A stretch of 44,625 nucleotides of DNA from JAVBTT01 sp031550325 (GTDB taxonomy: Bacteria > Bacillota > Clostridia > Oscillospirales > UBA929), in contig JAVBOR010000032.1 in NCBI GenBank assembly GCA_031550325.1, positions 1 through 44,625 of the forward strand, given 5' to 3'. This document shows, in pieces, positions 9,284 to 18,553 of the stretch. Under the pieces are notes generated by a model. It did no database searches and was not told where the DNA came from. It was given only the letters and a program-made list of their open reading frames with translations. A program made the translations under genes and the position numbers. Each line of letters opens with the position of its first letter. Within the stretch, counting starts at the first letter, position 1.

Positions 9284-9312
9284 AGTTTACCTTTTTTTTT
9301 CAATTCGGTCAA
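9284..9312 (-). promoter_or_regulatory. Promoter of ftsZ
   Basis: -35 TTGACC (9312-9307), 17-base spacer with a run of nine A, -10 TAAACT (9289-9284). The predicted start near 9277 gives an untranslated leader of about 140 bases. FtsZ can therefore be made independently of the upstream dcw genes. Confidence 0.8.
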
Positions 9313-9319
9313 GTGTTTT

Positions 9320-10081
9320 TTACGTTTCAGGCATAAAGCGCACTATTTTGTCCTGCGCCGACGATAGATCTATTTTTCCGCGGGCATCGGGGTCGAGTTT
9401 ATCGCCGGTGACTCTCAAAAATGAGAGTTTGTAAGCAATATCGGTCGGCATCCCCAGCGAAACGCTGAGCCTTCCCAAATAGGAAAACTCAACGTCGTAG
9501 CTTTTGGACAGGTCAATCTCAGACACGTCCTCCAGCAGCCCGGCACGGGAAAGTTCCTCCAAAAAAACGAGCAGCAGCTCCTGTTTGTCCCTGTCCGATT
9601 CGGGAAAGGCAATCAGGCCGCCGCCTTCGGGAGCCAAAAGCTCCACCCCGGTCACAAGGGGCAGGCTGCTGTTCGGGAGGGTCTCCGAACCCAGCAGCTT
9701 GCCTGAGTTGTCCATCAGCCAAAACAGCCCGCCGCGCTCTATCTGCGCGGCCGGGAAGGTCTCATCGACCTCGATGACAAGCGTTCCCGGCAAATTCCGC
9801 TTAATGCGGACCTCGGCAATGTACGGCAGCGCGTCAAGGATTTTTCGCCCGGCCGAAAACTTGTTGACAAACAACAGGTTTTCTCCCAGACTGAGGCCCG
9901 AGGCAGCCCGAACGTCCTCGGACTTGACCTGAACCGTACCGACGACTTCAATGGTTGAAATTTTGAAAAACAACCCCGCGGAAACCGATATGACAAATAA
10001 AAGCGCCATGACGACGAGCAATGTATACACAAACCCAAAACGGCCCCGTTCATGTCGCCGCTTCTTTTGTCGGCTTCTCAT
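9320..10081 (-). CDS. ftsQ: Division protein FtsQ/DivIB
   Basis: Bitopic divisome protein, 253 residues. It has a short basic cytoplasmic start (MRSRQKKRRHERGRFG), one membrane helix (about 17-43, FVYTLLVVMALLFVISVSAGLFF), and an extracellular POTRA domain beginning at ISTIEVVGTVQVKSEDVRAASGLSLGENLL, then the FtsQ/DivIB beta domain. FtsQ bridges FtsL/FtsB to the septal synthase. ATG 10081 has GGAAAGGA eight to nine bases upstream. It follows murA by 36 bases and precedes the ftsZ promoter. Confidence 0.93.
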   Translation of the reverse strand: MRSRQKKRRHERGRFGFVYTLLVVMALLFVISVSAGLFFKISTIEVVGTVQVKSEDVRAASGLSLGENLLFVNKFSAGRKILDALPYIAEVRIKRNLPGTLVIEVDETFPAAQIERGGLFWLMDNSGKLLGSETLPNSSLPLVTGVELLAPEGGGLIAFPESDRDKQELLLVFLEELSRAGLLEDVSEIDLSKSYDVEFSYLGRLSVSLGMPTDIAYKLSFLRVTGDKLDPDARGKIDLSSAQDKIVRFMPET

Positions 10082-10117
10082 ATATGCTTCCTTTCCAGGG
10101 AGGCAGCGCGCACCGCT

Positions 10118-11374
10118 TTACACCATAACCCGCTTTACATCAGCGCCCAGTTTGCACAGAATGTCCTCCAGGCGTTCATATCCTCTGTCTACGTGGTACA
10201 GATCGGAGACGACAGACTCCCCTTCCGCACCGAGCGCCGCCAAAACCAGCGCCGCGCCTCCGCGCAGATCCGTACTGGTCACGCGGGCGCCGTACATGCG
10301 CGGAACCCCGCACACCACGGCAACGCGCCCCTCCACTTTGATGTCTGCACCCATACGCGCCAGCTCACCGACGTGGCGGAAACGGCTCTCAAAAATATTC
10401 TCAACAAACACCGTCGTCCCCTCGGCGCGCGTCGCCACCGCCATAATCGGCGCCTGGGCGTCCGTCGGAAACCCAGGGTAAGGCAGCGTGCGGATGGGGC
10501 GCATCGCGCGCAGCGGCGCGTAGCGGCGAAGTCTTATCATGTCCCTGCCAACCTCAATGGCGCAGCCCGCCTCGGACAAAATCGAGGTCACGCTGGCCAA
10601 ATGGCCGGGAATCACGTTGGTCACCGTGATGTCCCCGCCTGTGATGGCGGCGGCGGACAGCAGAGTGGCTGTGACAATTCTGTCGGCGATAATGTCGTGC
10701 TCGGTGGGATGAAAGTTCTTTGTCCCCTCGATCACCACCGTCGAGGTGCCCGCACCGCTTACTTTCGCGCCGCAGGCGCACAGAAAGCTCTGCAGATCCT
10801 CAATCTCCGGCTCGCGTGCTGCGTTGGTGATGCGTGTGACACCCTGGGCGGTGCTGGCGGCCAGCATGATGTTCTCGGTGGCGCCAACACTCGGAAACGT
10901 CAGGTTCACCTCGCAGCCAACGAGCTTTTGCGCCTGGCAGATGATGTTTCCGCCCTCCTCGGTAATTCCGGTGCCGAGCTCGCGCAGCGAGGACAGATGC
11001 AGATCGATGGGCCTTGGCCCTAATTCGCACCCGCCGGGAAAGCTCATGATCGCCTGACCCGACCGCGCCAGAATCGCGCCTAAAAAGACAACAGATGAGC
11101 GCATCTCACGCATCAGACAGTCGGGGATGTCAACCCTGTTCATCTGCGCAGTATCCACAACCACCGCGTCGCCGTCCCGGTAAGCCGAGCAGCCCAGGTG
11201 GCGCAGAATGCGCATGGAGGATTCCACGTCCTTGAGCTCCGGACAGTTACGAATCACACTTTGGCCCCCACATAAAATGGTGGCCGCCAAAATAGGCAGG
11301 ACACTGTTTTTTGCCCCGTGCACCGGCACGGTGCCCGACAAGGGACGTTCTCCACGGATGACAAAAGCACTCAT
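10118..11374 (-). CDS. murA: UDP-N-acetylglucosamine 1-carboxyvinyltransferase MurA
   Basis: First committed step of peptidoglycan synthesis: transfers enolpyruvate from PEP to UDP-GlcNAc in the cytoplasm. 418 residues, the usual length. KNSVLPILAATIL (22-34) holds the conserved Lys-Asn pair, and the catalytic, fosfomycin-target Cys is at 116 in SFPGGCELGPRPIDLHL. ATG 11374 was chosen because it matches the family start MSAFVIRG and has GGAGGAAGGAA before it; the 13 extra upstream codons have no such support. Its ribosome-binding region lies inside a long hairpin (11383-11445), suggesting translational control. It sits between murG and ftsQ. Confidence 0.97.
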   Translation of the reverse strand: MSAFVIRGERPLSGTVPVHGAKNSVLPILAATILCGGQSVIRNCPELKDVESSMRILRHLGCSAYRDGDAVVVDTAQMNRVDIPDCLMREMRSSVVFLGAILARSGQAIMSFPGGCELGPRPIDLHLSSLRELGTGITEEGGNIICQAQKLVGCEVNLTFPSVGATENIMLAASTAQGVTRITNAAREPEIEDLQSFLCACGAKVSGAGTSTVVIEGTKNFHPTEHDIIADRIVTATLLSAAAITGGDITVTNVIPGHLASVTSILSEAGCAIEVGRDMIRLRRYAPLRAMRPIRTLPYPGFPTDAQAPIMAVATRAEGTTVFVENIFESRFRHVGELARMGADIKVEGRVAVVCGVPRMYGARVTSTDLRGGAALVLAALGAEGESVVSDLYHVDRGYERLEDILCKLGADVKRVMV

Positions 11375-11382
11375 TGTTCCTT

Positions 11383-11445
11383 CCTCCGCCAAAACAAAGA
11401 TAGAATAAACCATTTACAGCCTATCTTATGCGTTTTGGCAGGAGG
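11383..11445 (-). promoter_or_regulatory. Long mRNA hairpin covering the murA Shine-Dalgarno
   Basis: In the murG-murA gap the transcript can pair CCUCC (11445-11441) with the SD GGAGG (11387-11383), GCCAAAAC (11439-11432) with GUUUUGGC (11395-11388), and AAGAUAG (11427-11421) with CUAUCUU (11403-11397). This gives 20 pairs with one bulge, one small internal loop and a 17-base apical loop. No U-run follows, so it is not an intrinsic terminator. An SD-masking regulatory structure is the simplest reading. Confidence 0.6.
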
Positions 11446-11457
11446 GTGTGAACAAAC

Positions 11458-12585
11458 TCAGCGCGCCAGGGACCCTTTTCTGAACCTTTTGATGAGTTCA
11501 AGAATGCGTTCGGTTGAATCAAAAATGGCGGCCCGATGAAGGGCTTCTGCCATCTTATCAAGTTTTTCCGTGTTATGCAACAGGGTTTTCGTCTGTTTCA
11601 GCAGCCTTGAAGAATTGAGCCCGCCTTCGGGCAGCACCTCCACCCCGCCGGTCTCGGCGAGTTTTCGCGCGTTTTTTTCCTGATGGTCGGCCACAACATT
11701 TGGTGAAGGAATCAAAATGGCCGGTTTTCCAGAAACCGTCAGCTCACTAAGCGTGGATGCGCCTGAACGGCAGATCACAAGGTCGGCTGCGGCCATCAGC
11801 GAGGGCATATCGTACGCGTACTCCAGGAGCTTTGCCGGCTTGCCGGCTCCAAAGGGAATGCTCAGCCGCGAAAGCTCCTGCGTCATCCAGGTATAGCCGA
11901 GTCTGCCCGTCACATGCACGAGCTGAAAGTCCTCACCCATGTTGCGGATAAAGTCCACAAACAGATGGTTGATGTCCCGCGCGCCCACAGAGCCGAAAAA
12001 GCTCGCGACCACTGGCCGGCTGTCCAGCTCAAGCGACGCGCGCGCTTTCTCCTTGTCCATGTAAATAAAGGCCTCACGCACGGGCGTTCCCGTGACGATG
12101 ACGCGGTCCGGCCTGGGATAGGCGTTCTCCACGCCCTCAAAGCCCACCATGACGCGCTCTACGCGCTTGGCCAGCAGTTTGGTCGTGACGCCCGGAATGG
12201 CGTTGCTCTCATGCAGCAGCGAGGGGATCCCCAGCTTTGTCGCCTCATACACCGCCGGAAAGCAGGCAAAGCCCCCCGTCCCCACGACGATGTCGGGCAC
12301 GAACTCGCGCAATATGCGCCTTGTCTCGCGCAGTGAGGTGCGCATCAAGGCCATGGTGCGCGCGTTCCACACAAACGCCGAAGGGCTCAGGCTGTGGCGC
12401 AGGTTTTGCGCCTTGATGACGCGCAGCTCAAAGCCCTCGCGCGGGACAAGTTTGGTCTCCATGCCGTTTTCTGCGCCGATAAACAAAATGGCGGTGTTTG
12501 GCTCGCGCCTGCGAACGGCGTCCGCCACCGCCAGGGCGGGATTGATGTGACCGCCGGTTCCTCCGCAAGAAAACACAATTCTCAT
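11458..12585 (-). CDS. murG: Lipid II synthase MurG
   Basis: Membrane-associated GT28 glycosyltransferase that adds GlcNAc to lipid I, giving lipid II. 375 residues. The N-terminal G-loop GGTGGHINPALAVADAV comes within the first 30 residues; the second loop VGTGGFACFPAV and the UDP-GlcNAc site ICRSGASTLSEL follow, with PSPNVVADHQEKNARKL. ATG 12585 begins MRIVFSCGG, the family start, and has GGAG seven bases upstream inside the ftsW end. The longer frame upstream is only an overlap with ftsW. The ftsW stop is four bases before the ATG. Confidence 0.97.
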   Translation of the reverse strand: MRIVFSCGGTGGHINPALAVADAVRRREPNTAILFIGAENGMETKLVPREGFELRVIKAQNLRHSLSPSAFVWNARTMALMRTSLRETRRILREFVPDIVVGTGGFACFPAVYEATKLGIPSLLHESNAIPGVTTKLLAKRVERVMVGFEGVENAYPRPDRVIVTGTPVREAFIYMDKEKARASLELDSRPVVASFFGSVGARDINHLFVDFIRNMGEDFQLVHVTGRLGYTWMTQELSRLSIPFGAGKPAKLLEYAYDMPSLMAAADLVICRSGASTLSELTVSGKPAILIPSPNVVADHQEKNARKLAETGGVEVLPEGGLNSSRLLKQTKTLLHNTEKLDKMAEALHRAAIFDSTERILELIKRFRKGSLAR

Positions 12586-12589
12586 TTCA

Positions 12590-13735
12590 TCACTCCGTCT
12601 TTGGCGCAGGAATCTGCCGCGACACCGCGAGCACAATTCCCATCTCACCGAGCATAACCAGCAGCGACGACCCGCCATAACTGAAAAAGGGCATGGAGAT
12701 GCCGGTCACCGGAATCAGGCTGGTCACCACCGCCACGTTCAGAAAGGTCTGCAGCGCCAGCAGCGTGGTGATGCCCGTGACCAAAAGCGTGCCGAAGCGG
12801 TCGCGCGCGTGCAGCGCAATCCAGTAGCCCCGCAGGATCAGCATCGCGAACAAAAGCAGAACGACCGCCGCGCCGATGAGTCCCAGTTCCTCGCACACGA
12901 TGGCAAACACAAAGTCGTTGTGCTGCTCGGGAAGATAGAGATATTTTTGAACGCTCTTCCCCAGCCCTTTTCCGAACAGGCCGCCCGAGCCGATGGCAAG
13001 CAGCGACTGGATCGCCTGATAGCCCGCGCCCTGCGGGTCAATCCACGGATCCTGCCACAGCGCGATGCGCGTTTTGGCGTGTTCCATAAACGTAAACGCA
13101 AACCACGCGCCGACGCCGACCAGCGCGCCGCCGGCGGCAAACCAGCCCAGGTGCACGCCGCCGATAAACAGCATGGCCGCCCCAACGCCCAAAATCAGGA
13201 TGGTTCCCGACAGATGCGGCTGCATCACGAGCATTGCCGCGAACACCGCCAAAATTACGCCATAGGGCAGAACGCCGTGCCGAAACGTCTTCATTCTGTC
13301 TTGATTTGCCGTGATCATCGTCGAAAACATTACAATGATCGCGATTTTAGCAATTTCAGACGGCTGGACGCTGACCCCGCCGATAAAGATCCACCGCGTG
13401 GCCCCGCCCTCCTCCTTGCCGATAAACGGCACAAGCGCCATCAGCGCGAGCGCGACGGCCATGAGCGGAACGGACAGCACGCGAAATGTCTGATAGTTAA
13501 GCCGGGAAATAATGTACATGACAACAAACCCCGCGAGCATGAACCCGCCCTGCCGCAAAAAGTAGTAGGTCGGAATGCCGAGCTTCTGGTTTGCAGACGC
13601 GTAACTGGCCGAGAACATCATAATCAGCCCGATCGTGGAGATGAGCACGACCAGCATGGCAAACGGCAAATCCATCTGCCCGCGCTTTTCACGCGTCATT
13701 TCCCGCTTCATCTGCCTCATGTCAACATTTTCCAT
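12590..13735 (-). CDS. ftsW: SEDS peptidoglycan polymerase FtsW/SpoVE
   Basis: Polytopic SEDS glycosyltransferase that polymerises lipid II together with a class B PBP. 381 residues with about ten membrane helices after a charged 20-residue cytoplasmic start. Conserved elements include GGATRWIFIGGVSVQPSEIAKI (loop and the QPSE motif), the large extracellular loop with YQAIQSLLAIGSGGLFGKGLGKS, HNDFVFAIVCEELGLIG, and FFSYGGSSLL near the C-terminus. Its partner here is probably the SpoVD-like PBP in the same cluster. ATG 13735 has AGGAGGGG upstream. FtsW versus sporulation-specific SpoVE cannot be separated by eye. Confidence 0.94.
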   Translation of the reverse strand: MENVDMRQMKREMTREKRGQMDLPFAMLVVLISTIGLIMMFSASYASANQKLGIPTYYFLRQGGFMLAGFVVMYIISRLNYQTFRVLSVPLMAVALALMALVPFIGKEEGGATRWIFIGGVSVQPSEIAKIAIIVMFSTMITANQDRMKTFRHGVLPYGVILAVFAAMLVMQPHLSGTILILGVGAAMLFIGGVHLGWFAAGGALVGVGAWFAFTFMEHAKTRIALWQDPWIDPQGAGYQAIQSLLAIGSGGLFGKGLGKSVQKYLYLPEQHNDFVFAIVCEELGLIGAAVVLLLFAMLILRGYWIALHARDRFGTLLVTGITTLLALQTFLNVAVVTSLIPVTGISMPFFSYGGSSLLVMLGEMGIVLAVSRQIPAPKTE

Positions 13736-13753
13736 ACAGTTCCCCCTCCTGCG

Positions 13754-14737
13754 CTAATGCGGATACCGCTCCATGACCCCATAGTAAGCTAAAAGGCACA
13801 GGACGATGGTGACGCCGGCAAACACCAGCATGATTTTTATCTCCGACCAGCCCTTCATCTCATAGTGGTGATGGATCGGAGACATGCGAAACAGCCGTTT
13901 CCCCCCCGTGAGCTTGAAATACAGTACCTGCAGCATCACCGAGAACATTTCCACGATATAAACGGCGCCAACGATCAAAATCAGCAGCGGCGCGTCAAAC
14001 ACAAAGCCAAGTCCGCACACGGCGCCGCCCAAAAAAAGTGAGCCGGTGTCCCCCATAAACACGCGCGCCGGATGAACGTTAAACAAGAGAAAGCCCGTCA
14101 AACCGCCGGCCAGCGCGGCCGCAAAAATGGAGAGTTCAGTTTTGCCCCAGGCAAGGCCAAGTACGGTGAAAAACACGGCAACCGGCAGCGTCACGCCCCC
14201 GCACAGCCCGTCAACGCCGTCGGTCAGGTTGACCGCGTTGACCATGCCCGCCACCACAAACAGCGCGATGGCCGCGAAAAGCGGCCAGGGCAGGGCCACC
14301 GTGACCTGAACAAACGGAATGTACAGATTGGGCGCGAGATAGCCAAAGTAGCGCAGCAGCGCGATAAACGCCGCCGCCGCGGCCAGTTGCAGCATGAGCT
14401 TCTGCAGCGCCGTCAGCCCAAGGTTTTTTTTGCGCCGGATCTTCACATAGTCGTCGATAAATCCGATGGCGCCGAAAAGAAGCGCAAACACCAAAATGAA
14501 CAAATGGCCGTACATGCCTCTGGCCATGTCCTTCCAGCCCACGAAGACAACCGCTGCGACAATACCCAGCATAAACAGCAGGCCGCCCATGGTCGGCGTA
14601 CCCTGTTTGGACATATGCCATTTCGGCCCGTCCTCGTAAATGCTTTGGCCAAACTTAAGCCGCCGCAGCACAGGGATGAGCAAAAAAGCGGCTGCCACGG
14701 TCACGGCCAGCGCGACGCCAAAGGCCCAGTAGATCAT
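13754..14737 (-). CDS. mraY: Phospho-MurNAc-pentapeptide transferase MraY
   Basis: Makes lipid I by moving phospho-MurNAc-pentapeptide to undecaprenyl phosphate; integral membrane enzyme of 327 residues with about ten helices. Hallmarks are GTPTMGG in the first cytoplasmic loop, the Asp pair in GFIDDYVKIRRKKNLGL, NAVNLTDGVDGL, VFMGDTGSLFLGG, and the histidine motif PIHHHYE near the end. The ATG overlaps the murE stop as ATGA. In most relatives murF lies between murE and mraY; here there is no room for it. ftsW follows 18 bases downstream, where murD would usually be. Confidence 0.98.
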   Translation of the reverse strand: MIYWAFGVALAVTVAAAFLLIPVLRRLKFGQSIYEDGPKWHMSKQGTPTMGGLLFMLGIVAAVVFVGWKDMARGMYGHLFILVFALLFGAIGFIDDYVKIRRKKNLGLTALQKLMLQLAAAAAFIALLRYFGYLAPNLYIPFVQVTVALPWPLFAAIALFVVAGMVNAVNLTDGVDGLCGGVTLPVAVFFTVLGLAWGKTELSIFAAALAGGLTGFLLFNVHPARVFMGDTGSLFLGGAVCGLGFVFDAPLLILIVGAVYIVEMFSVMLQVLYFKLTGGKRLFRMSPIHHHYEMKGWSEIKIMLVFAGVTIVLCLLAYYGVMERYPH

Positions 14738-16179
14738 TCGTCCTCTTCACTCCTCCAGAAAGCCGCAACGATTTCCCGTTCATCCATGGGATAATGCTCG
14801 CCCAGCACTTCCTGATACGTCTCATGGCCCTTACCGCACAAAATCACAACGTCTCCGGGGCCAGCCAGGCCCAGCGCCTCGTGAATGGCCTCCACGCGGT
14901 TTTCCAACACGTGCACATGGCGTCTGTTCTGCATGCCGGCTACAATATCTTCAATAATTCTTGAGGGCGGCTCACTGCGCGGATTGTCGCTGGTCACCAC
15001 CACCACGTCTGCCAGTTGCGCTGCCACTCTGCCCATCTCCGGCCGCTTGCCGACGTCCCGGTCCCCGCCGCAGCCAAAGACGGCGATAACCCGGCCCGGT
15101 GTGCTCTTGCGAACGGCGCTGAGCGCGTTTTCCAGCGAGTCCGGCGAGTGGGCGTAATCAATCAGCACCGTAAAGTCTGCCGGCACCTTCACCACCTCCA
15201 TGCGTCCCATCACGGGCGGCGCCGTCTTCAGACGGCCCGAGATCACGGGCAGCGAAAGGCCGAGTTCCAGCGCCGTTGCGGTCGCGGCCAGCGCGTTGTA
15301 TACCGAGAACAGCCCTGGCGTCCCCCAGTGCATGCGGCTGAGCTCCAGCCCGCGCACGGCGACAAACTCCACGCCGCTCGGCGTGAGGTCAACATTTTTG
15401 GCCACGACGTCTCCGGCGTCATGGGTCACAGAGTATGTCGTCACGGGACAGGTTGCGCCCTCTATCAGCCTCAGGCCAAACGCGTCGTCATAGTTGATCA
15501 CCGCGCGCGCACACTGCGAAAACAGCGTCCGCTTGGCCTGGAAATACGACTCAAGGTTATAGTGGTAGTCCAGATGGTCGCGCGTGAGATTGGTAAACAC
15601 CGCAATATCGTACTCTATACCGGCCACGCGGCACTGGTCAAGCGCATGGGAAGAGACCTCCATCACGCAGAACCTGCAGCCGCGCTCCACCATCTTTGCG
15701 AACAGCCCGTGCAGCTCGACGGCGTCGGGCGTCGTGCGAATGGCGGGCAGCTCCTCCTCGCCGATCAGCACATGGTTCGTGCCGATCAAGCCGACCGGTC
15801 CGTCCGGAGAGAGCAAGCTGCGAATGATATGCGTCGTCGTGGTCTTGCCGTTGGTTCCTGTGACGCCGATCATGCGCATTTTTCGGCTGGGGTGGCCGAA
15901 GAACGCCGAAGCCAGCTTGGACAGCGCAACCTTGCTGTCCGGAACGACAACATGGGGCACGCTCTGGCCCAGCGGACGCTCGCTGACCACGGCCGACGCG
16001 CCGCGCTCAAGCGCCGCGGGAATGTACAGATGGCCATCCTGCTGCGCACCTGATATCGCGACAAACAGATCCCCCGGGCGAATCGCTCTGGAGTCATTTT
16101 TCACGCCCAGAATCTGCGTTTGAAGGTCGGCGTTTGTCTCCATGGTCTCGAGCTCCATAATCAGATCAAACAGCGTCAT
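14734..16179 (-). CDS. murE: UDP-MurNAc-tripeptide ligase MurE (meso-DAP type)
   Basis: ATP-dependent cytoplasmic ligase adding the third amino acid to UDP-MurNAc-dipeptide. 481 residues from ATG 16179 (MTLFDLIMELE). The P-loop is GVTGTNGKTTTTHII, and the substrate region has TTPDAVELHGLFAKM. The C-terminal domain carries DNPRSEPP; DNPR is the known signature for meso-diaminopimelate rather than lysine, so the wall is probably DAP-type. A second ligase in frame starts at upstream GTG 16197 but is less likely. Lies 52 bases behind spoVD and overlaps mraY by four bases. Confidence 0.96.
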   Translation of the reverse strand: MTLFDLIMELETMETNADLQTQILGVKNDSRAIRPGDLFVAISGAQQDGHLYIPAALERGASAVVSERPLGQSVPHVVVPDSKVALSKLASAFFGHPSRKMRMIGVTGTNGKTTTTHIIRSLLSPDGPVGLIGTNHVLIGEEELPAIRTTPDAVELHGLFAKMVERGCRFCVMEVSSHALDQCRVAGIEYDIAVFTNLTRDHLDYHYNLESYFQAKRTLFSQCARAVINYDDAFGLRLIEGATCPVTTYSVTHDAGDVVAKNVDLTPSGVEFVAVRGLELSRMHWGTPGLFSVYNALAATATALELGLSLPVISGRLKTAPPVMGRMEVVKVPADFTVLIDYAHSPDSLENALSAVRKSTPGRVIAVFGCGGDRDVGKRPEMGRVAAQLADVVVVTSDNPRSEPPSRIIEDIVAGMQNRRHVHVLENRVEAIHEALGLAGPGDVVILCGKGHETYQEVLGEHYPMDEREIVAAFWRSEEDE

Positions 16180-16231
16180 GCCATGACCACTCCCCACCTT
16201 TTTCTATAGCGCCCACCAGAGCGTGTTCGTA

Positions 16232-18487
16232 TTAGCCCAAATCGTCCCGAATGCTTCCGTCGCGGAACTCCACCTGCACAACCGTCCCGACCGCAACTTC
16301 GGTTCCGGCAACAATCTCCTGCCAGGCGGCTGTCACCGAGGACTTCGTCACACTGACGGCGCCGACGGCTTTCATGTAAAGCCCCGCGCTGGCCAGCAGC
16401 GTGTTCGCCTGTTCGGGTGTCTTGCCTGTCACATCGGGCACCGTCACTTTTTCTTGCGGCCGTTCTCCCTCTGTGTACAAAATCACCTTGGCAGACATCG
16501 GAATCTTCACCCCGGCTGCCGGGATCTGATCCACCACCGTCTCGCCCTCGCCCACTACGGTATAGCCCAGGTCAACATCCTTGACAGCCTGCTTGGCCTG
16601 GTCAACCGTCATTTCTTTCACGCTCGGCGTCTCAACGTCACCCACAACCTCTTCTGCTGTGTATTGCGGCGTAACTCCGAGATAGGGAAGCGCATCGGCC
16701 AGAACGCGCCGCGCCACGGGAGCTGCCATGTAGCCGCCTGTGCGTAAGTTGCGCGGTCCGCCCGGCTCATCGAGCATGATCAAAACGGCTATCTGCGGAT
16801 CGTCGGCCGGGGCAAACCCGACAAACGACGTGACGTACAGGCCCTTTTCCTGCGCGCCCACAATGTCTCTTTTCTGCGAGGTTCCCGTTTTGCCTGCCAC
16901 GCGGTAGCCCTTTACATACGCGTTTGTGCCGGTTCCGCGGATGACGCACTCCTCAAGCATCTCACACATCTTTTGGGAGGTCTCACGCGAAACAACCTGG
17001 CGCACCACGGTGGGCGACGTCGTCTCAATCACCGCGCCGTCGGAACCAATGCTGCTTTGAACCACAAAGGGCTTCATGAGATATCCGCCGTTGGCCACGG
17101 CCGAGACCGCCGTAATCAGCTGCAGCGGCGTAATTTTAAACGTCTGACCAAACGCGTACACGGCCTGCGCGGCGGCGTCCCTGTGAAACGCCTCCCAGCT
17201 CGCGTGCAGCGCGGAGTAGCTTGTCACCTCGCCCGGCATATCGACATCGGTTTTTTCCATAAAGCCGAACGCGTTCATATACTGATAAAACTTTTCGTCG
17301 CCCACACGGTTTGCAATGGCGATGAACGCGGGGTTGCATGAGTGCAAAAGCGACTCCAGGAACGTCTGCGACCCGTGCCCGTTTCGGTTGTGGCAGCCGA
17401 TCGTCCATTTGCCCACTTTCACAGAGCCCGCGCAGGAAAAACGGTCGCTTTCGCTGATCACGTTTTCCTCAATGGCCATTGCAGCTGTGAAAATTTTAAA
17501 CGTAGAGCCCGGCTCGTATGTATCGCTGACCGCCTTGTTGCGCCACTGCTGCTGCAGGGCCTCAAGCCATGCGTCATTGTACCCTTCCGTGCCCTCCAGC
17601 GCGGAGAGCTGCTGGGCAATCGAGGCGTCTTTGAGCTCGCGCGGATTGTTCAGGTCATAGTCCGTTTTGGTGGTCATCGCGAGGATTCCGCCTGTCTTGA
17701 CGTCCATGACAATTCCGCAGGCCTTGTTGGCCACTTCGTTTTCCACCACGGCGGTCTCCAGGTGCTTTTCCAAAAAGTGCTGAATGCTTTCGTCAATCGT
17801 CAGCACAAGGCTCTGCCCGTCGGTGGCGTCATAATACATTTCAAACTCGTTGGGCATCACAGACCCTGCCCTGTCCTTGGCAACAATGGTCTGCCCGGGA
17901 ATGCCCGTGAGATCCTTTTCGTACATCGCCTCAAGGCCTTCCAGCCCGTTGTTGTCAATGCCGACAAAGCCGATCAGCGTCGAGGCCAGCGAGGCGTTCG
18001 GATAATACCGCTTGGAGTCCGGGTCAATGCCGACCATGTTGTAAAGACTGTTTTCAAGGATAAACTCGCGCACCTCGTCGGCTTTGTCCTTCTCCACCTT
18101 GCGCATCACAATTTCATAGCGGTTTTTCTTGCCCGTCTGGGTGAGCAGCTTGTCGTAGTCAATGCCCAGAATGCTGGACAGACCCTGCGCGATCAGCTTG
18201 GCCTTTTCCTCGGTTTTGATGTTGTTCGGGTCCAAAAAAATAACCTCAGCGCTTGCGCTGGCTGCCAGAACATTGAGATTGCGGTCATAGATCGTCCCTC
18301 TGTTGGGTGTGATGACCGACGACCGCGTCTGCTGGCGCACTGCTTTTTCCTCCAGCTCGTCATGCCGCTCAATTTGTATGCTGTACAGCTTCAGGCCGAG
18401 CGGAATAAACGCCACAACCCCAAACAGGATCATCAAAATCACTGTGCGCGCCAAAATCGTCTTACTCGCCTTCTGGGACTCCCCCAT
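16232..18487 (-). CDS. spoVD: PASTA-containing class B penicillin-binding protein (SpoVD/FtsI)
   Basis: Septal or spore-cortex transpeptidase, 751 residues. One N-terminal membrane helix (about 12-34), PBP dimerisation domain with NRGTIYDRN at about 61-70, transpeptidase with active-site STFK at about 328, SCN at about 383 and KTGTS at about 533. Two PASTA domains end the protein (roughly 610-670 and 680-745; VPDVTGKTPEQANTLL opens the second). The PASTA tail distinguishes the SpoVD/Pbp2x group. All catalytic residues are present. ATG 18487 is preceded by GGAGGAG with a long spacing. An internal promoter and a hairpin lie between ftsL and this gene, so it can be expressed separately. Confidence 0.95.
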   Translation of the reverse strand: MGESQKASKTILARTVILMILFGVVAFIPLGLKLYSIQIERHDELEEKAVRQQTRSSVITPNRGTIYDRNLNVLAASASAEVIFLDPNNIKTEEKAKLIAQGLSSILGIDYDKLLTQTGKKNRYEIVMRKVEKDKADEVREFILENSLYNMVGIDPDSKRYYPNASLASTLIGFVGIDNNGLEGLEAMYEKDLTGIPGQTIVAKDRAGSVMPNEFEMYYDATDGQSLVLTIDESIQHFLEKHLETAVVENEVANKACGIVMDVKTGGILAMTTKTDYDLNNPRELKDASIAQQLSALEGTEGYNDAWLEALQQQWRNKAVSDTYEPGSTFKIFTAAMAIEENVISESDRFSCAGSVKVGKWTIGCHNRNGHGSQTFLESLLHSCNPAFIAIANRVGDEKFYQYMNAFGFMEKTDVDMPGEVTSYSALHASWEAFHRDAAAQAVYAFGQTFKITPLQLITAVSAVANGGYLMKPFVVQSSIGSDGAVIETTSPTVVRQVVSRETSQKMCEMLEECVIRGTGTNAYVKGYRVAGKTGTSQKRDIVGAQEKGLYVTSFVGFAPADDPQIAVLIMLDEPGGPRNLRTGGYMAAPVARRVLADALPYLGVTPQYTAEEVVGDVETPSVKEMTVDQAKQAVKDVDLGYTVVGEGETVVDQIPAAGVKIPMSAKVILYTEGERPQEKVTVPDVTGKTPEQANTLLASAGLYMKAVGAVSVTKSSVTAAWQEIVAGTEVAVGTVVQVEFRDGSIRDDLG

Positions 18488-18515
18488 CGCTATATCGCTC
18501 CTCCCATGGAAAGGC

Positions 18516-18537
18516 GGAGCGGACCCTCATCCGCTCC
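18516..18537 (-). promoter_or_regulatory. Leader hairpin before spoVD
   Basis: Perfect 8-bp stem GGAGCGGA / TCCGCTCC with a six-base loop, between the internal promoter and the spoVD Shine-Dalgarno. No U-run follows. Function is unknown; it could tune stability or translation. Confidence 0.45.
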
Positions 18538-18553
18538 TCCCACGCTCCAGTCC

